Below, one piece after another: positions 38,000 through 51,189 of a stretch of DNA of 64,000 nt. The notes below the pieces were generated by a model, which did no database searches, was not told where the DNA came from, and was given only the letters and a program-made list of their open reading frames with translations. This stretch comes from Zhengitettix transpicula (lineage: Eukaryota; Arthropoda; Insecta; Orthoptera; Tetrigidae), in assembly GCA_037074705.1 (NCBI GenBank), contig CM073590.1, positions 223,950,246 through 224,014,245 on the forward strand. Reading direction: 5' to 3'. The translations under genes were made by a program, and so were the position numbers. Position 1 is the stretch's first letter; each line of letters begins with the position of its first letter.

Positions 38000-38816
38000 C
38001 CCTTTTTATTTTTATTTTTAATGTCCTTCATAATTAATTTGCACAATTATTATTATCATCACTCGTTGTCGTATCTGCCAGAACAATCTCTTATTTAATT
38101 AAATTAAACGTAGCTTTAAAGTGGGGACCTTTGGAGATCACCGCTACATCTGGCGGAGAATCTTCTCCCTAAGAATCTCACATGACCGCCAATTTAAAAT
38201 TAAAATATTCCTAGATCGCATTAATATAATAAGCAAGTCATGCAATAATCTTGTTGGCGTTAAGTGAAATGCGTGCCTCGTTACAGTTTTCAAAACTCTG
38301 TGAATTTACTATCTTGTTAATAGTTTAGTTGTGCTAGTTTATTTAATTAATTCGGAAAATACCAGAAGTAGATACAAAACGGTATCTAAACGAAGGCACA
38401 ATATAAATTAAAAATTGTTTCTGTAATGGAAATTTGCACTTGAATCCTTTAATAATTTCTTCACAGAAGGCAGTCATAAGTGGGCGAAATTAATGAACGA
38501 TTACTACTGGAATAAAAATTAACTTTTTTACTTTTGATATAATTCGAAATTGGAATTAAAAAATTATCTGATTGTTATGAAGTAATATTTTTTGATAGTT
38601 TACGTAATTATTGGCCTAGGTCATGACGTTTAAAGTATAGCTATCTATTGTCGGCGAAGAGTATGAGGAACGTTGTAAGATGAAATTTTTTTATTTTGTG
38701 AAAGGTTTGGCAGAGAAGAAAATAAAATTCGTTCCAAGGAACTTACAGAGAGTAATATAAGTTTTTTTTAACATAAGACAGTAACAATTATAGGCGTATT
38801 AACACAATTTCCTTCG

Positions 38817-38935
38817 GCCAACGGCCATACCATGTTGAAAGCACCGGTTCTCGTCCGATCACCGAAGTTAAGCAACATTGGGCATGGTTAGTACTTGGAT
38901 GGGTGACCGCTTGGGAAAACCATGTGTTGTTGGCT
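38817..38935 (+). rRNA. 5S ribosomal RNA, copy 41 (C102A)
   Basis: C102A, plus a first terminator run interrupted as TTTTCATTTTT. Both recur in copy 43, 1889 bp away. Confidence 0.95.
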
Positions 38936-38938
38936 CCC

Positions 38939-38955
38939 TTTTCATTTTTATTTTT
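38939..38955 (+). terminator. Altered terminator of copy 41 (T4-C)
   Basis: The first run is cut to T4 by a T-to-C change; the two following T5 runs are intact. Confidence 0.75.
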
Positions 38956-39768
38956 AATGTCCTTCATAATTAATTTGCACAATTATTATTATCATCACTC
39001 GTTGTCGTATCTGCCAGAACAATCTCTTATTTAATTAAATTAAACGTAGCTTTAAAGTGGGGACCTTTGGAGATCACCGCAACATCTGGCGGAGAATCTT
39101 CTCCCTAAGATACGGTCTCTTTGCGAATCTCACATGACCGCCAATTTAAAATTAAAATATTCCTAGATCGCATTAATATAATAAGCAAGTCATGCAATAA
39201 TCTTGTTGGCGTTAAGTGAAATGCGTGCCTCGTTACAGTTTTCAAAACTCTGTGAATTTACTATCTTGTTAATAGTTTAGTTGTGCTAGTTTATTTAATT
39301 AATTCGGAAAATACCAGAAGTAGATACAAAACGGTATCTAAACGAAGGCACAATATAAATTAAAAATCGTTTCTGTAATGGAAATTTGCACTTGAATCCT
39401 TTAATAATTTCTTCAGAGAAGGCAGTCATAAGTGGGCGAAATTAATGAACGATTACTACTGGAATGAAAATAACTTTTTTACTTTTGATATAATTCGAAA
39501 TTGGAATTAAAAAATGATCTGATTGTTATGAAGTAATATTTTTTGATAGTTTACGTAATTATTGGCCTAGGTCATGACGTTTAAAGTATAGCTATCTATT
39601 GTCGGCGAAGAGTATGAGGAACGTTGTAAGATGAAATTTCCTTATTTTGTGAAAGGTTTGGCAGAGAAGAAAATAAAATTCGTTCCAAGGAACTTACAGA
39701 GAGTAATATAAGTTTTTTTTTAACATAAGACAGTAACAATTATAGGCGTATTAACACAATTTCCTTCG

Positions 39769-39887
39769 GCCAACGGCCATACCATGTTGAAAGCACCGGT
39801 TCTCGTCCGATCACCGAAGTTAAGCAACATTGGGCATGGTTAGTACTTGGATGGGTGACCGCTTGGGAACACCATGTGTTGTTGGCT
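39769..39887 (+). rRNA. 5S ribosomal RNA, copy 42 (consensus)
   Basis: Identical to the consensus; duplicate of copy 40, followed by the second instance of the 16-bp deletion. Confidence 0.97.
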
Positions 39888-40705
39888 CCCTTTTTATTTT
39901 TATTTTTAATGTCCTTCATAATTAATTTGCACAATTATTATTATCATCACTCGTTGTCGTATCTGCCAGAACAATCTCTTATTTAATTAAATTAAACGTA
40001 GCTTTAAAGTGGGGACCTTTGGAGATCACCGCTACATCTGGCGGAGAATCTTCTCCCTAAGAATCTCACATGACCGCCAATTTAAAATTAAAATATTCCT
40101 AGATCGCATTAATATAATAAGCAAGTCATGCAATAATCTTGTTGGCGTTAAGTGAAATGCGTGCCTCGTTACAGTTTTCAAAACTCTGTGAATTTACTAT
40201 CTTGTTAATAGTTTAGTTGTGCTAGTTTATTTAATTAATTCGGAAAATACCAGAAGTAGATACAAAACGGTATCTAAACGAAGGCACAATATAAATTAAA
40301 AATTGTTTCTGTAATGGAAATTTGCACTTGAATCCTTTAATAATTTCTTCAGAGAAGGCAGTCATAAGTGGGCGAAATTAATGAACGATTACTACTGGAA
40401 TAAAAATTAACTTTTTTACTTTTGATATAATTCGAAATTGGAATTAAAAAATTATCTGATTGTTATGAAGTAATATTTTTTGATAGTTTACGTAATTATT
40501 GGCCTAGGTCATGACGTTTAAAGTATAGCTATCTATTGTCGGCGAAGAGTAAGAGGAACGTTGTAAGATGAAATTTTTTTATTTTGTGAAAGGTTTGGCA
40601 GAGAAGAAAATAAAATTCGTTCCAAGGAACTTACAGAGAGTAATATAAGTTTTTTTTTAACATAAGACAGTAACAATTATAGGCGTATTAACACAATTTC
40701 CTTCG

Positions 40706-40824
40706 GCCAACGGCCATACCATGTTGAAAGCACCGGTTCTCGTCCGATCACCGAAGTTAAGCAACATTGGGCATGGTTAGTACTTGGATGGGTGACCGCT
40801 TGGGAAAACCATGTGTTGTTGGCT
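40706..40824 (+). rRNA. 5S ribosomal RNA, copy 43 (C102A)
   Basis: Duplicate of copy 41 with the same C102A and TTTTCATTTTT terminator. Confidence 0.95.
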
Positions 40825-40827
40825 CCC

Positions 40828-40844
40828 TTTTCATTTTTATTTTT
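40828..40844 (+). terminator. Altered terminator of copy 43 (T4-C)
   Basis: Same T4-C form as copy 41, inherited with the 2-unit duplication. Confidence 0.75.
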
Positions 40845-41656
40845 AATGTCCTTCATAATTAATTTGCACAATTATTATTATCATCACTCGTTGTCGTATC
40901 TGCCAGAACAATCTCTTATTTAATTAAATTAAACGTAGCTTTAAAGTGGGGACCTTTGGAGATCACCGCTACATCTGGCGGAGAATCTTCTCCCTAAGAT
41001 ACGGTCTCTTTGCGAATCTCACATGACCGCCAATTTAAAATTAAAATATTCCTAGATCGCATTAATATAATAAGCAAGTCATGCAATAATCTTGTTGGCG
41101 TTAAGTGAAATGCGTGTCTCGTTACAGTTTTCAAAACTCTGTGAATTTACTATCTTGTTAATAGTTTAGTTGTGCTAGTTTATTTAATTAATTCGGAAAA
41201 TACCAGAAGTAGATACAAAACGGTATCTAAACGACGGCACAATATAAATTAAAAATCGTTTCTGTAATGGAAATTTGCATTTGAATCCTTTAATAATTTT
41301 TTCAGAGAAGGCAGTCATAAGTGGGCGAAATTAATGAACGATCACTACTGGAATGAATTTTAAATTTTTTACTTTTGATATAATTCGAAATTGGAATTAA
41401 AAAATGATCTGATTGTTATTAAGTAATATTTTTTGATAGTTTACGTAATTATTGGCATAGGTCATGACGTTTAAAGTATAGCTATCTAATGCCGGCGAAG
41501 AGTATGAGGAACGTTGTAAGATGAAATTTCCTTATTTTGTGAAGGGTTTGGCAGAGAAGAAAATAAAATTCGTTCCAAGGAACTTACAGAGAGTAATATG
41601 TTTTTTTTTAACATAAGACAGTAACAATTATAGGCGTATTAACACAAATTCCTTCG

Positions 41657-41775
41657 GCCAACGGCCATACCATGTTGAAAGCACCGGTTCTCGTCCGATC
41701 ACCGAAGTTAAGCAACATTGGGCATGGTTAGTACTTGGATGGGTGACCGCTTGGGAACACCATGTGTTGTTGGCT
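41657..41775 (+). rRNA. 5S ribosomal RNA, copy 44 (consensus)
   Basis: Identical to the consensus. The upstream GTAATATAAG motif is shortened to GTAATATG by a 3-bp loss just before the T-tract. Confidence 0.96.
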
Positions 41776-42580
41776 CCCTTTTTATTTTAATTTTTAATGT
41801 CCTTCATAATTAATTTGCACAATTATTATTATCATCATTAGTTGTCGTATCTGCCAGAACAATCTCTTATTTAATTAAATTAAACGTAGCTTTAAAGTGG
41901 GGACCTTTGGAGATCACCGCTACATCTGGCGGAGAATCTTCTCCCTAAGATACGGTCTCTTTGCGAATCTCACATGACCGCCAATTTAAAATTAAAATAT
42001 TCCTAGATCGCATTAATATAATAAGCAAGTCATGCAATAATCTTGTTGGCGTTAAGTGAAATGCGTGCCTCGTTACAGTTTTCAAAACTCTGTGAATTTA
42101 CTATCTTGTTAATAGTTTAGTTGTGCTAGTTTATTTAATTAATTCGGAAAATACCAGAAGTAGATACAAAACGGTATCTAAACGAAGGCACAATATAAAT
42201 TAAAAATCGTTTCTGTAATGGAAATTTGCACTTGAATCCTTTAATAATTTCTTCAGAGAAGGCAGTCATAAGTGGGCGAAATTAATGAACGATTACTACT
42301 GGAATGAAAATTAACTTTTTTATTTTTGATATAATTCGAAATTGGAATTAAAAAATGATCTGATTGTTATGAAGTAATATTTTTTGATAGTTTACGTAAT
42401 TATTGGCATAGGTCATGACGTTTAAAGTATAGCTATCTAATGCCGGCGAAGAGTATGAGGAACGATGTAAGATGAAATTTCCTTATTTTGTGAAAGGTTT
42501 GGCAGAGAAGAAAATAAAATTCGTTCCAAGGAACTTACAGAGAGTAATATAAGTTTTTTTTTAACATAAGACAGTAACAA
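41776..42580 (+). repeat. Block E, right copy flanking duplication D
   Basis: Repeats the rare variants of 36096-36900 on the other side of the duplicated D units. Confidence 0.78.
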
Positions 42581-42609
42581 TTATAGGCGTATTAACACAA
42601 TTTCCTTCG

Positions 42610-42728
42610 GCCAACGGCCATACCATGTTGAAAGCACCGGTTCTCGTCCGATCACCGAAGTTAAGCAACATTGGGCATGGTTAGTACTTGGATGGGTGAC
42701 CGCTTGGGAACACCATGTGTTGTTGGCT
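42610..42728 (+). rRNA. 5S ribosomal RNA, copy 45 (consensus)
   Basis: Identical to the consensus. Its upstream spacer repeats the rare variants of the spacer before copy 39, 5680 bp away. Confidence 0.97.
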
Positions 42729-43561
42729 CCCTTTTTATTTTTATTTTTAATGTCCTTCATAATTAATTTGCACAATTATTATTATCATCACTCGTTGTCG
42801 TATCTGCCAGAACAATCTCTTATTTAATTAAATTAAACGTAGCTTTAAAGTGGGGACCTTTGGAGATCACCGCTACATCTGGCGGAGAATCTTCTCCCTA
42901 AGATACGGTCTCTTTGCGAATCTCACATGACCGCCAATTTAAAATTAAAATATTCCTAGATCGCATTAATATAATAAGCAAGTCATGCAATAATCTTGTT
43001 GGCGTTAAGTGAAATGCGTGCCTCGTTACAGTTTTCAAAACTCTGTGAATTTACTATCTTGTTAATAGTTTAGTTGTGCTAGTTTATTTAATTAATTCGG
43101 AAAATACCAGAAGTAGATACAAAACGGTATCTAAACGAAGGCACAATATAAATTAAAAATCGTTTCTGTAATGGAAATTTGCACTTGAATCCTTTAATAA
43201 TTTCTTCAGAGAAGGCAGTCATAAGTGGGCGAAATTAATGAACGATTACTACTGGAATGAAAATAACTTTTTTACTTTTGATATAATTCGAAATTGGAAT
43301 TAAAAAATGATCTGATTGTTATGAAGTAATATTTTTTGATAGTTTACGTAATTATTGGCCTAGGTCATGACGTTTAAAGTATAGCTATCTATTGTCGGCG
43401 AAGAGTATGAGGAACGTTGTAAGATGAAATTTCCTTATTTTGTGAAAGGTTTGGCAGAGAAGAAAATAAAATTCGTTCCAAGGAACTTACAGAGAGTAAT
43501 ATAAGTTTTTTTTTAACATAAGACAGTAACAATTATAGGCGTATTAACACAATTTCCTTCG

Positions 43562-43680
43562 GCCAACGGCCATACCATGTTGAAAGCACCGGTTCTCGTC
43601 CGATCACCGAAGTTAAGCAACATTGGGCATGGTTAGTACTTGGATGGGTGACCGCTTGGGAACACCATGTGTTGTTGGCT
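43562..43680 (+). rRNA. 5S ribosomal RNA, copy 46 (consensus)
   Basis: Identical to the consensus. The terminator begins with T6 (CCTTTTTTA), as after copies 47, 49 and 53. Confidence 0.97.
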
Positions 43681-44515
43681 CCTTTTTTATTTTTATTTTT
43701 AATGTCCTTCATAATTAATTTGTACAATTATTATTATCATCACTCGTTGTCGTATCTGCCAGAACAATCTCTTATTTAATTAAATTAAACGTAGCTTTAA
43801 AGTGGGGACCTTTGGAGATCACCGCTACATCTGGCGGAGAATCTTCTCCCTAAGATACGGTCTCTTTGCGAATCTCACATGACCGCCAATTTAAAATTAA
43901 AATATTCCTAGATCGCATTAATATAATAAGCAAGTCATGCAATAATCTTGTTGGCGTTAAGTGAAATGCGTGCCTCGTTACAGTTTTCAAAACTCTGTGA
44001 ATTTACTATCTTGTTAATAGTTTAGTTGTGCTAGTTTATTTAATTAATTCGGAAAATACCAGAAGTAGATACAAAACGGTATCTAAACGAAGGCACAATA
44101 TAAATTAAAAATCGTTTCTGTAATGGAAATTTGCACTTGAATCCTTTAATAATTTCTTCAGAGAAGGCAGTCATAAGTGGGCGAAATTAATGAACGATTA
44201 CTACTGGAATGAAAATTAACTTTTTTACTTTTGATTTTAATTCGAAATTGGAATTAAAAAATGATCTGATTGTTATGAAGTAATATTTTTTGATAGTTTA
44301 CGTAATTATTGGCCTAGGTCATGACGTTTAATGTATAGCTATCTAATGCCGGCGAAGAGTATGAGGAACGTTGTAAGATGAAATTTCCTTATTTTGTGAA
44401 AGGTTTGGCAGAGAAGAAAAAAAAATTCGTTCCAAGGAACTTACAGAGAGTAATATAAGTTTTTTTTTAACATAAGACAGTAACAATTATAGGCGTATTA
44501 ACACAATTTCCTTCG

Positions 44516-44634
44516 GCCAACGGCCATACCATGTTGAAAGCACCGGTTCTCGTCCGATCACCGAAGTTAAGCAACATTGGGCATGGTTAGTACTTGGATG
44601 GGTGACCGCTTGGGAACACCATGTGTTGTTGGCT
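44516..44634 (+). rRNA. 5S ribosomal RNA, copy 47 (consensus)
   Basis: Identical to the consensus. The upstream spacer has GAAAAAAAAATTCG in place of GAAAATAAAATTCG, shared with copies 49 and 53. Confidence 0.97.
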
Positions 44635-45469
44635 CCTTTTTTATTTTTATTTTTAATGTCCTTCATAATTAATTTGCACAATTATTATTATCATCACTCG
44701 TTGTCGTATCTGCCAGAACAATCTCTTATTTAATTAAATTAAACGTAGCTTTAAAGTGGGGACCTTTGGAGATCACCGCTACATCTGGCGGAGAATCTTC
44801 TCCCTAAGATACGGTCTCTTTGCGAATCTCACATGACCGCCAATTTAAAATTAAAATATTCCTAGATCGCATTAATATAATAAGCAAGTCATGCAATAAT
44901 CTTGTTGGCGTTAAGTGAAATGCGTGCCTCGTTACAGTTTTCAAAACTCTGTGAATTTACTATCTTGTTAATAGTTTAGTTGTGCTAGTTTATTTAATTA
45001 ATTCGGAAAATACCAGAAGTAGATACAAAACGGTATCTAAACGAAGGCACAATATAAATTAAAAATCGTTTCTGTAATGGAAATTTGCACTTGAATCCTT
45101 TAATAATTTCTTCAGAGAAGGCAGTCATAAGTGGGCGAAATTAATGAACGATTACTACTGGAATGAAAATTAACTTTTTTACTTTTGATTTTAATTCGAA
45201 ATTGGAATTAAAAAATGATCTGATTGTTATGAAGTAATATTTTTTGATAGTTTACGTAATTATTGGCCTAGGTCATGACGTTTAAAGTATAGCTATCTAT
45301 TGTCGGCGAAGAGTATGAGGAACGTTGTAAGATGAAATTTTTTTATTTTGTGAAAGGTTTGGCAGAGAAGAAAATAAAATTCGTTCCAAGGAACTTACAG
45401 AGAGTAATATAAGTTTTTTTTTAACATAAGACAGTAACAATTATAGGCGTATTAACACAATTTCCTTCG

Positions 45470-45588
45470 GCCAACGGCCATACCATGTTGAAAGCACCGG
45501 TTCTCGTCCGATCACCAAAGTTAAGCAACATTGGGCATGGTTAGTACTTGGATGGGTGACCGCTTGGGAACACCATGTGTTGTTGGCT
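45470..45588 (+). rRNA. 5S ribosomal RNA, copy 48 (G48A)
   Basis: G48A, immediately upstream of box A and within the 28-50 arm. Confidence 0.95.
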
Positions 45589-46423
45589 CCCTTTTTATTT
45601 TTATTTTTAATGTCCTTCATAATTAATTTGCACAATTATTATTATCATCACTCGTTGTCGTATCTGCCAGAACAATCTCTTTTTTAATTAAATTAAACGT
45701 AGCTTTAAAGTGGGGACCTTTGGAGATCACCGCTACATCTGGCGGAGAATCTTCTCCCTAAGATACGGTCTCTTTGCGAATCTCACATGACCGCCAATTT
45801 AAAATTAAAATATTCCTAGATCGCATTAATATAATAAGCAAGTCATGCAATAATCTTGTTGGCGTTAAGTGAAATGCGTGCCTCGTTACAGTTTTCAAAA
45901 CTCTGTGAATTTACTATCTTGTTAATAGTTTAGTTGTGCTAGTTTATTTAATTAATTCGGAAAATACCAGAAGTAGATACAAAACGGTATCTAAACGAAG
46001 GCACAATATAAATTAAAAATCGTTTCTGTAATGGAAATTTGCACTTGAATCCTTTAATAATTTCTTCAGAGAAGGCAGTCATAAGTGGGCGAAATTAATG
46101 AACGATTACTACTGGAATGAAAATTAACTTTTTTACTTTTGATTTTAATTCGAAATTGGAATTAAAAAATGATCTGATTGTTATGAAGTAATATTTTTTG
46201 ATAGTTTACGTAATTATTGGCCTAGGTCATGACGTTTAAAGTATAGCTATCTAATGCCGGCGAAGAGTATGAGGAACGTTGTAAGATGAAATTTCCTTAT
46301 TTTGTGAAAGGTTTGACAGAGAAGAAAAAAAAATTCGTTCCAAGGAACTTACAGAGAGTAATATAAGTTTTTTTTTAACATACGACAGTAACAATTATAG
46401 GCGTATTAACACAATTTCCTTCG

Positions 46424-46542
46424 GCCAACGGCCATACCATGTTGAAAGCACCGGTTCTCGTCCGATCACCGAAGTTAAGCAACATTGGGCATGGTTAGTA
46501 CTTGGATGGGTGACCGCTTGGGAACACCATGTGTTGTTGGCT
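46424..46542 (+). rRNA. 5S ribosomal RNA, copy 49 (consensus)
   Basis: Identical to the consensus; T6 first terminator run. Its surrounding spacer matches that of copy 53, 3813 bp downstream. Confidence 0.97.
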
Positions 46543-47376
46543 CCTTTTTTATTTTTATTTTTAATGTCCTTCATAATTAATTTGCACAATTATTATTATC
46601 ATCACTCGTTGTCGTATCTGCCAGAACAATCTCTTATTTAATTAAATTAAACGTAGCTTTAAAGTGGGGACCTTTGGAGATCACCGCTACATCTGGCGGA
46701 GAATCTTCTCCCTAAGATACGGTCTCTTTGCGAATCTCACATGACCGCCAATTTAAAATTAAAATATTCCTAGATCACATTAATATAATAAGCAAGTCAT
46801 GCAATAATCTTGTTGGCGTTAAGTGAAATGCGTGCCTCGTTACAGTTTTCAAAACTCTGTGAATTTACTATCTTGTTAATAGTTTAGTTGTGCTAGTTTA
46901 TTTAATTAATTCGGAAAATACCAGAAGTAGATACAAAACGGTATCTAAACGAAGGCACAATATAAATTAAAAATCGTTTCTTTAATGGAAATTTGCACTT
47001 GAATCCTTTAATAATTTCTTCAGAGAAGGCAGTCATAAGTGGGCGAAATTAATGAACGATTACTACTGGAATGAAAATTAACTTTTTTACTTTTGATATA
47101 ATTCGAAATTGGAATTAAAAAATGATCTGATTGTTATGAAGTAATATTTTTTGATAGTTTACGTAATTATTGGCCTAGGTCATGACGTTTAAAGTATAGC
47201 TATCTAATGCCGGCGAAGAGTATGAGGAACGTTGTAAGATGAAATTTCCTTATTTTGTGAAAGGTTTGGCAGAGAAGAAAATAAAATTCGTTCCAAGGAA
47301 CTTACAGAGAGTAATATAAGTTTTTTTTTAACATAAGACAGTAACAATTATAGGCGTATTAACACAATTTCCTTCG

Positions 47377-47495
47377 GCCAACGGCCATACCATGTTGAAA
47401 GCACCGGTTCTCGTCCGATCACCGAAGTTAAGCAACATTGGGCATGGTTAGTACTTGGATGGGTGACCGCTTGGGAACACCATGTGTTGTTGGCT
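47377..47495 (+). rRNA. 5S ribosomal RNA, copy 50 (consensus, altered terminator)
   Basis: Identical to the consensus, but followed by TTTTCATTTTT, the interrupted terminator otherwise linked to C102A in copies 41 and 43. Here it is uncoupled from that change. Confidence 0.96.
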
Positions 47496-47498
47496 CCC

Positions 47499-47515
47499 TT
47501 TTCATTTTTATTTTT
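47499..47515 (+). terminator. Altered terminator of copy 50 (T4-C)
   Basis: T4-C form beside a consensus gene. Confidence 0.75.
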
Positions 47516-47639
47516 AATGTCCTTCATAATTAATTTGCACAATTATTATTATCCTCACTCGTTGTCGTATCTGCCAGAACAATCTCTTATTTAATTAAAT
47601 TAAACGTAGCTTTAAAGTGGGGACCTTTGGAGATAACCG

Positions 47640-48700
47640 CTACATCTGGCGGAGAATCTTCTCCCTAAGATACGGTCTCTTTGCGAATCTCACATGACCG
47701 CCAATTTAAAATTAAAATATTCCTAGATCGCATTAATATAATAAGCAAGTCATGCAAGAATCTTGTTGGCGTTAAGTGAAATGCGTGCCTCGTTACAGTT
47801 TTCAAAACTCTGTGAATTTACTATCTTGTTAATAGTTTAGTTGTGCTAGTTTATTTAATTAATTCGGAAAATACCAGAAGTAGATACAAAACGGTATCTA
47901 AACGACGGCACAATATAAATTAAAAATCGTTTCTGTAATGGAAATTTGCACTTGAATCCTTTAATAATTTTTTCAGAGAAGGCAGTCATAAGCGGGCGAA
48001 ATTAATGAACGATCACTACTGGAATGAAAATTAACTTTTTTACTTTTGATATAATTCGAAAATGGAATTAAAAAATGATCTGATTGTTATGAAGTAATAT
48101 TTTTTGATAGTTTACGTAATTATTGGCCTAGGTCATGACGTTTAAAGTATAGCTATCTAATGCCGGCGAAGAGTATGAGGAACGTTGTAAGATGAAATTT
48201 CCTTATTTTGTGAAGGGTTTGGCAGAGAAGAAAATAAAATTCGTTCCAAGGAACTTACAGAGAGTAATAGAAGTTTTTTTTTAACATAAGACAGTAACAA
48301 TTATAGGCGTACTAACACAATTTCCTTCGGCTAACGGCCATACCATGTTGAAAGCACCGGTTCTCGTCCGATCACCGAAGTTAAGCAACATTGGGCATGG
48401 TTAGTGCTTGGATGGGTGACCGCTTGGGAACACCATGTGTTGTTGGCTCCCTTTTTATTTTTATTTTTAATGTCCTTCATAATTAATTTGCACAATTATT
48501 ATTATCATCACTCGTTGTCGTATCTGCCAGAACAATCTCTTATTTGATTAAATTAAACGTAGCTTTAAAGTGGGGACCTTTGGAGATCACATCTACATCT
48601 GGCGGAGAATCTTCTGCCTAAGATACGGTCTCTTCGCGAATCTCACATGACCGCCAATTTAAAATTAAAATATTCCTAGATCGCATTAATATAATAAGCA
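47640..48700 (+). repeat. Block F, first copy (with the C3T/A77G gene)
   Basis: TGCAAGAATC, AAGCGGGCG, TAATAGAAG, ACTAACAC, C3T/A77G, TATTTGATT, ATCACATCTACATC and CTTCGCGAATC are shared with 50500-51540, three units away. Confidence 0.82.
48330..48448 (+). rRNA. 5S ribosomal RNA, copy 51 (C3T, A77G)
   Basis: C3T keeps a U3-G116 wobble in helix I; A77G falls in the internal loop next to box C. The same pair marks copy 54. Upstream GTAATAGAAG and GTACTAACAC variants go with them. Confidence 0.95.
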
Positions 48701-49283
48701 AGTCATGCAATAATCTTGTTGGCGTTAAGTGAAATGCGTGCCTCGTTACAGTTTTCAAAACTCTGTGAATTTACTATCTTGTTAATAGTTTAGTTGTGCT
48801 AGTTTATTTAATTAATTCGGAAAATACCAGAAGTAGATACAAAACGGTATCTAAACGAAGGCACAATATAAATTAAAAATCGTTTCTGTAATGGAAATTT
48901 GCACTTGAATCCTTTAATAATTTCTTCAGAGAAGGCAGTCATAAGTGGGCGAAATTAATGAACGATTACTACTGGAATGAAAATTAACTTTTTTACTTTT
49001 GATTTTAATTCGAAATTGGAATTAAAAAATGATCTGATTGTTATGAAGTAATATTTTTTGATAGTTTACGTAATTATTGGCCTAGGTCATGACGTTTAAA
49101 GTATAGCTATCTATTGTCGGCGAAGAGTATGAGGAACGTTGTAAGATGAAATTTTTTTATTTTGTGAAAGGTTTGGCAGAGAAGAAAATAAAATTCGTTC
49201 CAAGGAACTTACAGAGAGTAATATAAGTTTTTTTTTAACATAAGACAGTAACAATTATAGGCGTATTAACACAATTTCCTTCG

Positions 49284-49402
49284 GCCAACGGCCATACCAT
49301 GTTGAAAGCACCGGTTCTCGTCCGATCACCGAAGTTAAGCAACATTGGTCATGGTTAGTACTTGGATGGGTGACCGCTTGGGAACACCATGTGTTGTTGG
49401 CT
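49284..49402 (+). rRNA. 5S ribosomal RNA, copy 52 (G66T)
   Basis: G66T adjoins the intermediate element and the C67-G108 pair. Confidence 0.95.
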
Positions 49403-50236
49403 CCCTTTTTATTTTTATTTTTAATGTCCTTCATAATAAATTTGCACAATTATTATTATCATCACTCGTTGTCGTATCTGCCAGAACAATCTCTTATTTA
49501 ATTAAATTAAACGTAGCTTTAAAGTGGGGACCTTTGGAGATCACCGCTACATCTGGCGGAGAATCTTCTCCCTAAGATACGGTCTCTTTGCGAATCTCAC
49601 ATGACCGCCAATTTAAAATAAAATATTCCTAGATCGCATTAATATAATAAGCAAGTCATGCAATAATCTTGTTGGCGTTAAGTGAAATGCGTGCCTCGTT
49701 ACAGTTTTCAAAACTCTGTGAATTTACTATCTTGTTAATAGTTTAGTTGTGCTAGTTTATTTAATTAATTCGGAAAATACCAGAAGTAGATACAAAACGG
49801 TATCTAAACGAAGGCAGAATATAAATTAAAAATCGTTTCTGTAATGGAAATTTGCACTTGAATCCTTTAATAATTTCTTCAGAGAAGGCAGTCATAAGTG
49901 GGCGAAATTAATGAACGATTACTACTGGAATGAAAATTAACTTTTTTACTTTTGATTTTAATTCGAAATTGGAATTAAAAAATGATCTGATTGTTATGAA
50001 GTAATATTTTTTGATAGTTTACGTAATTATTGGCCTAGGTCATGACGTTTAAAGTATAGCTATCTAATGCCGGCGAAGAGTATGAGGAACGTTGTAAGAT
50101 GAAATTTCCTTATTTTGTGAAAGGTTTGGCAGAGAAGAAAAAAAAATTCGTTCCAAGGAACTTACAGAGAGTAATATAAGTTTTTTTTTAACATAAGACA
50201 GTAACAATTATAGGCGTATTAACACAATTTCCTTCG

Positions 50237-50355
50237 GCCAACGGCCATACCATGTTGAAAGCACCGGTTCTCGTCCGATCACCGAAGTTAAGCAACATTG
50301 GGCATGGTTAGTACTTGGATGGGTGACCGCTTGGGAACACCATGTGTTGTTGGCT
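50237..50355 (+). rRNA. 5S ribosomal RNA, copy 53 (consensus)
   Basis: Identical to the consensus; T6 first terminator run; counterpart of copy 49. Confidence 0.97.
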
Positions 50356-51189
50356 CCTTTTTTATTTTTATTTTTAATGTCCTTCATAATTAATTTGCAC
50401 AATTATTATTATCATCACTCGTTGTCGTATCTGCCAGAACAATCTCTTATTTAATTAAATTAAACGTAGCTTTAAAGTGGGGACCTTTGGAGATCACCGC
50501 TACATCTGGCGGAGAATCTTCTCCCTAAGATACGGTCTCTTTGCGAATCTCACATGACCGCCAATTTAAAATTAAAATATTCCTAGATCGCATTAATATA
50601 ATAAGCAAGTCATGCAAGAATCTTGTTGGCGTTAAGTGAAATGCGTGCCTCGTTACAGTTTTCAAAACTCTGTGAATTTACTATCTTGTTAATATTTTAG
50701 TTGTGCTAGTTTATTTAATTAATTCGGAAAATACCAGAAGTAGATACAAAACGGTATCTAAACGACGGCACAATATAAATTAAAAATCGTTTCTGTAATG
50801 GAAATTTGCACTTGAATCCTTTAATAATTTTTTCAGAGAAGGCAGTCATAAGCGGGCGAAATTAATGAACGATCACTACTGGAATGAAAATTAACTTTTT
50901 TACTTTTGATATAATTCGAAAATGGAATTAAAAAATGATCTGATTGTTATGAAGTAATATTTTTTGATAGTTTACGTAATTATTGGCCTAGGTCATGACG
51001 TTTAAAGTATAGCTATCTAATGCCGGCGAAGAGTATGAGGAACGTTGTAAGATGAAATTTCCTTATTTTGTGAAGGGTTTGGCAGAGAAGAAAATAAAAT
51101 TCGTTCCAAGGAACTTACAGAGAGTAATAGAAGTTTTTTTTTAACATAAGACAGTAACAATTATAGGCGTACTAACACAATTTCCTTCG

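Larger units (their letters stand above)
37180..39067 (+). repeat. Two-unit tandem duplication D, first copy (with 16-bp deletion)
   Basis: Contains CGCAACATC, AAAATAACTTTT, the 16-bp deletion at 38174/38175, AAAATTGTTTCTG, AAATTATCTG, AAATTTTTTTA and the C102A gene. All recur at an offset of 1888-1889 bp. Confidence 0.85.
39068..40956 (+). repeat. Two-unit tandem duplication D, second copy (with 16-bp deletion)
   Basis: Head-to-tail copy of the preceding block, with the same deletion at 40062/40063. Two private differences seen: CTTCAGAG against CTTCACAG, and AGTAAGAGG against AGTATGAGG. Confidence 0.85.
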
